This document shows, piece by piece, positions 1 to 6,279 of a stretch of DNA of 8,504 nt. The DNA comes from Alphaproteobacteria bacterium (lineage in GTDB: Bacteria; Pseudomonadota; Alphaproteobacteria; UBA828). The first letter of the stretch is position 1. The number at the start of each line of letters is the position of its first letter. Under the pieces are notes generated by a model. It saw only the letters and a program-made list of their open reading frames with translations, ran no database searches and was not told the DNA's origin. The position numbers and the translations under genes were made by a program. Location: contig JAPYQV010000097.1 in NCBI GenBank assembly GCA_029937205.1, forward strand, positions 1 to 8,504. The letters run 5' to 3'.

Positions 1-542
1 TTGGCGAACGCCGCGTCGGTCGCGTCCTTATCGCCGTGCGTGGTTTCCAACACCATGTTGGTTCCGAACTCCGGATGGACGAGCGGGGTGTCGGCATCGA
101 GCGCCTTGGCCGTCACCACGTTGGCGGGCAGCGCTTCATACTCGATCTCGACCGCTTCCGCGGCATCGAGGGCGCTATAAAGATCCTCAGCGACGACCAT
201 GGCGACACATTCGCCGACATAGCGCACCACTCCGTCGATCGCCAGGAAGGGACGGTTGACCGTGCGCGACGGCTCGCCGCTCATATCTTTAACCGGCCAT
301 ACGCTTTCGGCTTCGCCATAGCCCGCGTCTGTCCAATCCTTGCCTGTCAGCACGGCCAACACACCCGGCATGGCCTGGGCACGTTCGGTCACAATGCTGG
401 TAATTTTTGCGTGCGGATGCGGGCTTCGCACATACGCCGCATGGGCAATATTCTCCGACAAGAATACGTCGTCCACATACTTGCTGGAGCCAGTCAAAAA
501 CCTGTCGTCTTCGCGACGCTTGATCGATTGGCCGACATACAT
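1..542 (-). CDS. Xanthine dehydrogenase-family molybdopterin-binding large subunit, N-terminal part (runs off left edge)
   Basis: Reading leftward from ATG at 542 gives 180 uninterrupted residues starting MYVGQSIKRREDDRFLTG, the classic N-terminus of the large subunit of molybdenum hydroxylases (CO dehydrogenase CoxL, xanthine dehydrogenase, aldehyde oxidase and relatives). The a/b hammerhead domain covers roughly residues 20-145, with the family stretches KYVDDV, AYVRSPHPHAKI, PGVLAVLTG and RYVGECVAMVVAED; the molybdopterin-binding domain is only just entered at the window edge. Family members oxidise small N-heterocycles, aldehydes or CO by hydroxylation, together with FAD and 2Fe-2S subunits that would be separate genes outside the window. 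A GGAGG (554-558) lies 11 bases before the ATG and supports this start. The active-site loop that would separate CO dehydrogenase from purine or heterocycle hydroxylases is not in the window, so the substrate is open. The gene is transcribed away from the SnoaL-like gene. Confidence 0.93.
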   Translation of the reverse strand, partial: MYVGQSIKRREDDRFLTGSSKYVDDVFLSENIAHAAYVRSPHPHAKITSIVTERAQAMPGVLAVLTGKDWTDAGYGEAESVWPVKDMSGEPSRTVNRPFLAIDGVVRYVGECVAMVVAEDLYSALDAAEAVEIEYEALPANVVTAKALDADTPLVHPEFGTNMVLETTHGDKDATDAAFA

Positions 543-616
543 GGTTGAAAGTTCCTCCGGCAAATTCGTTGGGTAGCGCCAGCCTTACAGCCAACTCTGA
601 AACCCAATTTAAAATT

Positions 617-684
617 ACTTGGAGCGATTTCGGTTGTCATGGCAATAATCGAGCCGCAACTCAGACCTTGATATTGCTCCAAGT
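617..684. repeat. 12-bp inverted repeat (11/12) with 44-bp spacer
   Basis: ACTTGGAGCGAT at 617-628 and ATTGCTCCAAGT at 673-684 are reverse complements except for one position. The arm centres are 56 bases apart, about five helical turns, so the two half-sites could lie on the same face of the DNA. The position in a divergent promoter region suits a pair of regulator half-sites or a long-loop hairpin in a leader transcript. Function is inferred. Confidence 0.6.
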
Positions 685-727
685 GTGAGACAGTAGTTGA
701 ATAGATTAATATTATGCGACGATTCCT

Positions 728-739
728 TCTTGCGCAAGA
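728..739. promoter_or_regulatory. Perfect 12-bp palindrome TCTTGCGCAAGA, possible operator
   Basis: TCTTGCGCAAGA is self-complementary over all 12 bases and lies about 120 bases upstream of the SnoaL-like start, inside the divergent intergenic region. A dyad of this size is a plausible dimeric regulator site. No known consensus is recognised, and a chance palindrome cannot be excluded. Confidence 0.35.
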
Positions 740-845
740 TTCGCACAGCGCGATGACATTGCTTGATTTTGCTAGTCTCGACCGCATTAATTCCGTCCTA
801 TAGAATTTATCTCCGAGAATATTTCGCGCGTTATTTCTCACAGCT

Positions 846-852
846 AAAGGAG
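846..852 (+). promoter_or_regulatory. Ribosome binding site of the SnoaL-like gene
   Basis: AAAGGAG ends 7 bases before ATG at 860. It fixes the start of the gene and shows that the reading frame opening at 860 is the one made for translation, even though it is later interrupted by a frameshift. Confidence 0.8.
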
Positions 853-859
853 ACGTCAT

Positions 860-1263
860 ATGAGTACAAAGGAGCAATTCGAAAGCATCGTGGACAATTA
901 TTACAACGGTATGTATCGGGGCGACCCTGAATTGATCCGCAAGGCGTTTCATCCCGAGGCAAGGCTCCAGGGCGTTATGGAAGGCAAAGCGTTCTATGGT
1001 TTGACAGGGAAAACTTCTGTCAGTTTGTCACGCTCATGCCAACGCCGGCCGACAAGGGTGATCCCCACGATGTGCGTTTCGAAGTCTTGGATCAGACCGA
1101 AGCACAGGCGGTCCTCAAGATAACAGACTATGTTTTCGGTGTATGGTTTACAGACTATCTCAGCCTTCTGAAAACCGACGATGGCTGGTGTGTTGTCAAT
1201 AAAACCTATTACGCCGACAAGATGCCCGAGGCTCCTGAGGCTGCAAAAAATTTACTTGGCTAA
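860..1263 (+). pseudogene. SnoaL-like / NTF2-fold (putative lumazine-binding type) protein, split by a one-base frameshift
   Basis: The start at 860 has a good ribosome binding site. Residues 1-47 (MSTKEQFESIVDNYYNGMYR, then a HPEARLQGVMEGK segment) match the first half of small NTF2-fold proteins of the SnoaL-like/putative lumazine-binding group. Homology then leaves this frame: from position 1000 the frame one base earlier reads FDRENFCQFVTLMPTPADKGDPH and later FTDYLSLLKTDDGW and VNKTYYA, which is the family's conserved second half. One base appears missing near 998-1000 (GGTTT). With it restored the protein would be about 134 residues, normal for the family. These proteins form a cone-shaped pocket and act as small-molecule isomerases, hydrolases or binding proteins; the substrate is unknown here. 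Either the gene is inactive, ending after 87 residues, or the assembly has an indel error. Confidence 0.85.
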
Positions 1264-1527
1264 ACGGATAACAGCAGCTTTTCCCTTGCGGAGGCCTGCA
1301 AATTATTCTGCGTTGCAGCCACCAAGTGACTGACCACAATTCCAGGGATCGGGTACAAAACAGCTTCAATTGGCACGGCGCTCTAGCCGGAAGCTCACAC
1401 CTGTGTTACTCGCCTGTCGGCAAGCACGCCCAACAAGCTGATTGCCGCTTGATCCACACCGTTGAACCGTAATATACACAGTCATAAGGAGTATTAGGAG
1501 TTTTCCTTAATAAATAATAATATGAAA
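1264..1527. other. Convergent intergenic region, no gene
   Basis: These 264 bases lie between the 3' ends of the rightward SnoaL-like gene and the leftward RidA-like gene. Overlapping short inverted repeats occur just after the SnoaL-like stop (TTGCGG with CTGCAA, and CTGCAA with TTGCAG, around 1287-1317), but no T-run follows, so I do not call a terminator. The last 40 bases become very AT-rich, marking the edge of the RidA segment. Confidence 0.5.
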
Positions 1528-2049
1528 TTAATTATTAAATTTATCTCGAGCTAATGGTTCAGAGGTTTTTTTACCGTCAAATTCAAGGGTAAGTATCAAT
1601 TCAACTGAATGGTTCGATGCAAGACCACGGCACCCTATTGCGGCGCGTGTTGGCATTCCACGATTACCGTATACTTCTACTAAGAGATCGACTGCTCCAT
1701 TCACGACACGGGGTTGTTCTGAGAAGCCTTCGCTGGAATTCACATATCCTACCATATGCAAAAAAGTTTTAACTCTGTCTAAATCTCCAAGTACATATTT
1801 AATCATGCCCAAATAACAGATCATAGTATGGCGGGCTGCTGCATAGCCCTCTTCAACACTTAAATCTTTGCCTAATAAACCAGGAAGAAACGGCTTCCCA
1901 TCCTTTGTTGGTGTACAACCTGAAAGGTAGAGAACGCTGCCTATTGCATGATGCGACACATACTTAGCCCCTGACTTATTAGCTCGGTATAGATCCTCAA
2001 GATTTGGTAATTCGATACCCATCTTGGTGAGCTTTTCTTCGATTTTCAT
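1528..2049 (-). CDS. RidA/YjgF/UK114-family protein
   Basis: The gene encodes 173 residues, close to the larger RidA-like subgroup (about 150-165) with a short tail. Family landmarks in order are an N-terminal KLTKMGIELPN (residues 6-16), VLYLSGCTPTKDGKP (39-53), DLSVEEGYAAARHTM (62-76), GDLDRVKTFLHMVGYVNSS (88-106), EQPRVVNGAVDLLVEVYG (111-128) and MPTRAAIG (132-139), whose Arg135 aligns with the catalytic arginine of enamine/imine deaminases of this family. RidA hydrolyses reactive enamines such as 2-aminoacrylate to oxo-acids and ammonia; catabolic relatives deaminate pathway intermediates such as 2-aminomuconate. The start at 2049 has GAGGAG (2054-2059), 4 bases upstream, rather close. 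The gene and its flanks are clearly more AT-rich than the rest of the window, suggesting separate ancestry. A promoter and operator-like dyad lie upstream. Exact substrate unknown. Confidence 0.92.
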   Translation of the reverse strand: MKIEEKLTKMGIELPNLEDLYRANKSGAKYVSHHAIGSVLYLSGCTPTKDGKPFLPGLLGKDLSVEEGYAAARHTMICYLGMIKYVLGDLDRVKTFLHMVGYVNSSEGFSEQPRVVNGAVDLLVEVYGNRGMPTRAAIGCRGLASNHSVELILTLEFDGKKTSEPLARDKFNN

Positions 2050-2104
2050 TCTACTCCTCTAATTTTATATACACCAAAAAAATGATCGTTTGCTGTGTTC
2101 GTAC

Positions 2105-2124
2105 TAGCGTTTCAATTAACGCTA
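2105..2124. promoter_or_regulatory. 20-bp operator-like dyad at the RidA-like promoter
   Basis: TAGCGTT (2105-2111) and AACGCTA (2118-2124) are perfect reverse complements around a 6-base AATTGA/TCAATT centre. The dyad touches the -10 hexamer and covers the expected start of transcription, the usual place for a repressor operator. It could also form a 7-bp hairpin at the 5' end of the transcript. The cognate regulator is not in the window. Confidence 0.55.
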
Positions 2125-2152
2125 TTATAATTTACGTATGACGTTAGCACAA
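2124..2152 (-). promoter_or_regulatory. Sigma70-like promoter of the RidA-like gene
   Basis: On the minus strand TTGTGC (2147-2152) and a perfect TATAAT (2124-2129) are separated by exactly 17 bases. The -35 matches consensus only in its first three bases, so activity may depend on an activator or on the strong -10. Transcription would start near 2117, leaving a leader of about 70 bases before the RidA-like ATG. Confidence 0.6.
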
Positions 2153-2228
2153 TATCTTATACTACCGTGTATATGGAGTTATTGTCAGAAGGCGTGTATG
2201 GGCTGTCACCTGGTGTAAAGCCCCAATC

Positions 2229-2657
2229 CTATGTGCCATTTCCTGATAGAGTTTCTGGCACTGGTGGACGCATGTTCAGAGCCGGATTTGGGCGGATGTG
2301 ATTGTACTGTTTCAGCCAGGTTTCGATGACGATTTGAGCCTGTTTGATTGAAGTAAACCACTCGGCATTGAGAATTTCCCTGCGGAGGGTGCCGTTGAAG
2401 CGCTCTTTGTATCCGTTTTCCCAAGGGCTCCCCGGATAGATACGGATAGGCTTGATCCCGCCCTTGGTAAGCCAGGCCTGGAAGTTCTCTGCAATGAACT
2501 CAGGACCATTGTCTGATCTGATGAACTCTGGCCGGCCGTGTTTCAGGAAGAGCGGATAGAGGGTTTCCAGAACCTCCGCATTGCCCATTCGAGGCTTCAC
2601 GGCCAGACCAGCAAGGCGAGTCGCGACCTCTACGGCGCGGCAGTGCCGAGGAATATG
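2229..2657 (-). pseudogene. IS3-family transposase (OrfB), C-terminal remnant
   Basis: The open frame on the minus strand from an in-frame TAA at 2658-2660 to TAG at 2229-2231 encodes the C-terminal half of an IS3-family DDE transposase. Visible landmarks are CRAVEVATRLAG, FLKHGRPEFIRSDNGPEF, SPWENGYKERFNGTLRREI, WLKQYNHIRPNPALNMRPP. The Asp of SDNG and the Glu of YKERF are separated by exactly 35 residues, the D(35)E spacing of the family. The first catalytic Asp, the N-terminal half and the upstream OrfA are missing, so this fragment cannot transpose on its own. I cannot identify terminal inverted repeats or a target duplication on either side. It lies between the AT-rich RidA segment and the PEP-mutase-like gene, marking this zone as a recombination scar. 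Confidence 0.88.
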
Positions 2658-2660
2658 TTA

Positions 2661-2866
2661 GCAATAGCCGAGGATCGGCGGCTTTGCCCGAGGAACTCGA
2701 TACGTTCATCGAAATTCTGCTCGGTGTCATTGAATGCCGATGGAAATTCGACATTGAGGCTTTCGACGCCAAAATGGACGGAACCAAGATCATGATTCGC
2801 ACGCGCGGTGTTGTCCCGCCCGCCCACAGGAACGACTGGTCGCGGATACGTAATTCAGATGTTTGA
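2661..2866. other. Unassigned sequence next to the IS3 remnant, possible decayed gene or second mobile-element fragment
   Basis: Two overlapping reading frames compete here and neither is recognised. On the plus strand 2684-2866 gives 60 residues beginning MPEELDTFIEILLGVIECRW, with GC-leaning third positions. On the minus strand 2630-2827 gives 65 residues ending in a SSAIANIFLGTAAP stretch. Neither has a ribosome binding site that stands out. The position, directly where the IS3 transposase is broken off, suggests that sequence from another source is joined here. I assign no function and do not claim an expressed gene. Confidence 0.3.
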
Positions 2867-3186
2867 GGAACAGCTCACCAATATGCCGCATCGGCGCCAT
2901 ATTCACCGAGGTCTTACCCTTCGATCGATGGTGAAAGAACTCTGTCTGACATACGGCAGAAGACGTTGATGATTCAGGCCGAGGCCGGAGAGGCGCGAAT
3001 GAGCATAGCGCTGAGTTTCCTTAGATCGTCGTCTGAGCTCGCGTTGATAGAATTCGCTCCAATGCGATGTGCATTAATTGCTTATCTGTATTGAATGCAC
3101 TAATGAGTTGGGCTGCGTGATCGCCTGTATTGTCTGTCGCCCCATAGCGCTTCCAGCGCCACCAAAGCTATTAATTCCGCCGTAAG

Positions 3187-3208
3187 CCGAGTTCTTTCGT
3201 AAACTCGG
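3187..3208. repeat. 7-bp perfect inverted repeat, hairpin or operator candidate
   Basis: CCGAGTT and AACTCGG flank an 8-base loop (3194-3201) about 130 bases upstream of the PEP-mutase-like start. There is no following T-run in either direction, so a terminator is unlikely; an operator or leader hairpin is possible. Confidence 0.35.
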
Positions 3209-3323
3209 ATCCCTCCGCCATTCGGCAAAGCACATATATATGCCACCCTATTTTCCGGGAGCGGCTCAATTCACGCTGACCATTCTGGACAAGACATACT
3301 TAGTGGCACACTGTTTCCATTTC

Positions 3324-3331
3324 GGAGGAGG
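3324..3331 (+). promoter_or_regulatory. Ribosome binding site deciding the PEP-mutase-like start
   Basis: GGAGGAGG lies 7 bases before ATG at 3339. An earlier in-frame ATG at 3240 has no such site, and the residues between them do not look like the family, so 3339 is chosen. Confidence 0.85.
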
Positions 3332-3338
3332 CAAGCTG

Positions 3339-4182
3339 ATGGACGTGATCAAGTTGCAGGCGAAGGCGGAGATGTTTGCCGCGCTGCATGAAGGATCGGA
3401 AATCTTGGTGTTGCCGAATTGCTGGGATGCCGGCAATGCAAAAATACTAGCTGACGCAGGATTCCCCGCCATCGCGACTACCAGCGCCGGAATTGCCTTT
3501 TCGCACGGCCATGCGGACGGCCACATAATCAGCCGCGAAGATATGTGTGCCGAGATATCCCGGTGCGCTGCGATTGTATCGATACCGCTTTCTGCTGATA
3601 TGGAAGGCGGTTACGGCGCCACGCCGAATGATGTTGCAGAAACCGTGCGACAGGCGATCGCGGCCGGTGCGGTAGGGGCTAATATCGAAGATTCGATTGT
3701 TGCCAACGGCCAAGCCGATGCTTGACGCCACTCTCGCAACAGAGCGGATACAGGCAGGGCGGGAGGCGGCTGACGCCGCAGGTATGTCCTTCGTCCTCAA
3801 CGCCCGCACGGATGTGTATCTCCATAACGAGGGCGCGCCGTCCGCCGCAATGTTCGACATGGCCGTATCGCGCGCCAATACATATTACGCGGCAGGCGCT
3901 CGCTGCGTTTTCGTTCCGGGCGTCACCGACGCAGATTTGATAGAGCGCCTGGCCGATGCGATAGAGGCGCCGCTAAACATTCTCGCCGGACCGGCTTCAC
4001 CATCTACCGCCGAACTGCAAGCGATGGGGGTTGCACGCGTATCGATCGGCGGCAGCCTCGCCAGCGCCTGTCTAACGCTGGTCGAGAACGCGGCCGCGGA
4101 ACTGCGTAACATCGGCACCTACAGCTACGCCAAGGACACCTTCTCGAACGCCGTACTAAATCGGCGCTTCGCGCCTCCCTGA
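3339..4182 (+). pseudogene. Isocitrate lyase/PEP mutase-family protein, split by a one-base frameshift
   Basis: The first part (3339-3725) carries LPNCWDAGNAKIL, TTSAGIAFSHGHADG, PLSADMEGGYG and GAVGANIEDS, the signature order of the ICL/PEP mutase superfamily; the acidic residues in ADMEGGYG and IEDS are at the Mg2+-binding positions. It then runs into TGA at 3723. The conserved continuation, KPMLDATLATERIQAGREAADAA then NARTDVYL, appears from 3712 in the next frame and stays open to TGA at 4180. One extra base in the GGCC near 3708-3711 explains this; removing it gives a 280-residue protein, normal for the family. The KKCGH-type catalytic motif of true isocitrate lyase is not seen, so a 2,3-dicarboxylate or oxaloacetate-type C-C lyase or related activity is more likely. 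It converges on hyuB with a 19-base gap and may have supplied the last lyase step of the same pathway. Genuine pseudogene and sequence error are both possible. Confidence 0.88.
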
Positions 4183-4201
4183 GGTGGTTGCCCCTTCAGT
4201 G

Positions 4202-6217
4202 TTACGCCACGCGCAGTGTTGGTGTCTCGTTTTTCGCCTCACCGGGCTTCGACCAGTGTGCGGCTGTTCGGCGCTTCAGCATACCGCGGAATTGCGCCGT
4301 CGTTTTCGGCAGCAGCTCGCCCGAGCCCCAATCGATGATAACACCGTATTGGCGAACCAGATCGAATTTGTCGAGTTCCTTACTGCGGTATCTGGCGGCA
4401 ATCGATTCGCCATCCTCGTCCAGCCAAGCGTGACGGTTCTCACGTATATACTGCCGCTTGGCATCGGTCGCCTCTTGGTCAACTTCATATTCCGCCAAGT
4501 CCGCATCGACTTCACGGACGATGACGCCATAGTCCTTCGCCGCTCGCTCGATTGAAACATAGCCCTCTCTCACATCATCGCGAACGTCTTGGGTATCGCG
4601 CTCAAGCGGATCACCCAAGCCGCCGCCGCCTGCTGAAGGCCGTGTCAAAACATCTCCGGACTCGACCGGAACACCGGAGAAGAGCGAGCCAAGATAGCGC
4701 TCACCCTGGGTTCCCGGATTGATCCAAACACCATGCGGTATCGAGGGCAGCCCGCCCCAAAGGCCCCAGGTAACCGAGCGTTCACGGTCGCAGCAATAAG
4801 ATACAACGGTGCGCTCCGCTTTGGTCAGCTTCACGCCTTTCTCGACGCCCATGCCGCCGCGCGATGCGCCGGGACCACCGGAATCAACGATCAGCTCGTG
4901 TTCGGTGGTGACCACGGGCGCCAAACGTTCCTGGCCCTCAAACGGCTGCGTGCCGAGCTGGACGCCGAAAACTGGCCCAGATGCGGCCCAGCCGTCTTTG
5001 CCGTTGCGGGCGCCCCAGCCCCCCACCATCCAGTCGTACCACATGAAGTATGGCCGGTCTTCCTTGCGGCCATCGCGCCCGCCGATCAGGAGATATTCCA
5101 GATTGAATGTGCAGGCCATGGCGCGCTCCGGCAATATCTCTGCCCATAGCTCAAACACGCAGTTCATTATCTTCTCGAAGGGGCCGGAACAGAAACCCGC
5201 GACGGGCGTCGGCCAATCCGCATTGACCACGGATCCAACCGGCCCAAGGTCAACCGTGACCACCCGGTAGAAACCGGAATTGAGTGGAATGTCGGGCGAC
5301 TGCATCTTGGTGCCCGCAACAATCGCGGCAAAGGCGCCGCCATAGCAACAATTGAGGAAGGTGGAAAGCGTGTTGGGGTGCGACTTGGACAAATCGTAAT
5401 GGACGCTATCGCCTTCGATCGTCATTTTAACCCGGATCGGGATCAGGCCCTCCCCCAACACCGGATCAACATCGATATAATCCTCGGTCTCCCACACGCC
5501 GTCGGGAAGTTTCGTGATTCGCTGGCGGGTGAGCGTCTCGACATAATCCTGCACTTCTCTAAATGACGTTTGGATAACATCGGCGCCATACTTATCGGCT
5601 AGTCGGCAAACCTCTTTTTCCGCCAGATTACAGGCCTCCGCCTGCGCTTGCAGATCGCCGATGATGTCGTCGGGCGCCCGCGTGTTATTGGCAATAAGCT
5701 CAGCAACGTCGGACAAATATACGCCTTTGCTGAATACGCGCACCGGCGTGATGCGCAGGCCTTCCGCCATATGGTCGAGCGCATTCACATTGAACGAGCC
5801 CGGCACGGCACCGCCCACATCGGCCCAATGACCGTTGGCTTGCGCAAAACCCAAATGGATGTCCTTGTAAAAAATTGGGCGTACGATACGGGTATCGTTA
5901 AAGTGCGTCCCACCTTGATAAACGTCGTTCACAACAAACGTATCACCCGGGTGAATGTCATCGCCGAACTTATTAATGACGGCCTGAGCGGTGTAGTGCA
6001 GGGTGCCAACATGAGCCGCGATATCGCCACTTCCCTGCATGACGGTGTTGCCCTCGGTGTCACAGATCGCTGATGAAAAATCGCGCGACCAGATGACGAA
6101 GGAGTAACAGGTGCGGAAAATCTGTTCCGCCATTTGGTCGACGATATTGACATAGGAATTTTTCAACACCTCGAAGGTCACTGGATCGAGTGTATAGCCA
6201 TCTTTGTTAACGCTCAT
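4202..6217 (-). CDS. hyuB: Hydantoinase B/oxoprolinase-family protein (HyuB-type subunit)
   Basis: The intact 671-residue product is the catalytic-type partner of HyuA. Together such pairs open cyclic amides (hydantoins, 5-oxoproline, lactams) or carboxylate ketones with ATP. Landmarks are DPVTFEVLKNSYVNIV (residues 11-26), SRDFSSAICD (44-53), GDTFVVNDVYQGGTHFND (91-108), GHWADVGG (129-136), RAPDDIIGDLQAQ (180-192), then SGGPGASRGGMG and SAGGGGLGDPLERD, and GYVSIERAAKDYGVIV near the end of the core. After the core comes an extra tail of about 90 residues with KFDLVRQYGVIIDWGSGELL, seen only in some subgroups. Two in-frame ATGs exist at 6223 and 6217. AGGAG (6227-6231) is only 3 bases from the first and 9 from the second, so 6217 is preferred. 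hyuA ends 56 bases upstream of the 6223 ATG on the same strand, so the two are very likely cotranscribed. The gene symbol is by family; the substrate is unknown. Confidence 0.93.
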   Translation of the reverse strand: MSVNKDGYTLDPVTFEVLKNSYVNIVDQMAEQIFRTCYSFVIWSRDFSSAICDTEGNTVMQGSGDIAAHVGTLHYTAQAVINKFGDDIHPGDTFVVNDVYQGGTHFNDTRIVRPIFYKDIHLGFAQANGHWADVGGAVPGSFNVNALDHMAEGLRITPVRVFSKGVYLSDVAELIANNTRAPDDIIGDLQAQAEACNLAEKEVCRLADKYGADVIQTSFREVQDYVETLTRQRITKLPDGVWETEDYIDVDPVLGEGLIPIRVKMTIEGDSVHYDLSKSHPNTLSTFLNCCYGGAFAAIVAGTKMQSPDIPLNSGFYRVVTVDLGPVGSVVNADWPTPVAGFCSGPFEKIMNCVFELWAEILPERAMACTFNLEYLLIGGRDGRKEDRPYFMWYDWMVGGWGARNGKDGWAASGPVFGVQLGTQPFEGQERLAPVVTTEHELIVDSGGPGASRGGMGVEKGVKLTKAERTVVSYCCDRERSVTWGLWGGLPSIPHGVWINPGTQGERYLGSLFSGVPVESGDVLTRPSAGGGGLGDPLERDTQDVRDDVREGYVSIERAAKDYGVIVREVDADLAEYEVDQEATDAKRQYIRENRHAWLDEDGESIAARYRSKELDKFDLVRQYGVIIDWGSGELLPKTTAQFRGMLKRRTAAHWSKPGEAKNETPTLRVA

Positions 6218-6279
6218 TGTCATGTTCTCCTAAAATCTAACAGTGCGCTGGTGTGCGCTGCGGCGTCATGCGGTTGCGT

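Larger units (their letters stand above)
543..859. promoter_or_regulatory. Divergent intergenic region between the Mo-hydroxylase gene and the SnoaL-like gene
   Basis: This 317-base stretch holds no convincing gene and must carry the promoters for both flanking, outward-facing genes. It is more AT-rich than the coding DNA around it. I see a long-spaced 12-bp inverted repeat (617-684) and a 12-bp perfect palindrome (728-739), listed separately. A weak sigma70-like -10 candidate for the rightward gene is TATAGA at 799-804, but no good -35 sits at the right distance, so I do not call a promoter. Confidence 0.6.
2867..3338. other. Gene-free region upstream of the PEP-mutase-like gene
   Basis: About 470 bases without a supported gene. 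Open stretches of up to about 60 codons occur (for example 2924-3094 plus) but lack start signals and recognisable protein. The region holds two exact 7-bp inverted repeats: GTGCATT (3069-3075) with AATGCAC (3094-3100), and CCGAGTT (3187-3193) with AACTCGG (3202-3208). The promoter of the downstream gene must lie here, but I see no clear -35/-10 pair. Confidence 0.45.

Noticed and set aside
36..952. Several open frames opposite or across the Mo-hydroxylase N-terminus and its upstream region
   Set aside because: They are shadows of the minus-strand gene or cross the divergent promoter region, with no family motifs or ribosome binding sites.
1000..1020. Programmed -1 frameshift at GGGAAAA (1007-1013)
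   Set aside because: The heptamer is out of phase with the incoming frame and lies downstream of the point where homology switches.
1521..1553. Ten-codon plus-strand reading frame after AGGAG-like sequence
   Set aside because: It is tiny, AT-driven, overlaps the RidA-like 3' end antisense, and has no supporting signal beyond chance purine-rich bases.
2062..2179. ATATACAC...GTGTATAT inverted repeats flanking the RidA-like promoter region
   Set aside because: Only 8 bp in strongly AT-rich DNA about 100 bases apart; no evidence that they are element ends.
3240..3338. Earlier ATG at 3240 for the PEP-mutase-like gene
   Set aside because: It has no ribosome binding site and precedes GGAGGAGG, which is placed for ATG 3339.
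4183..4201. Bidirectional terminator between the PEP-mutase-like gene and hyuB
   Set aside because: The 19-base gap shows no stem-loop or T-run.
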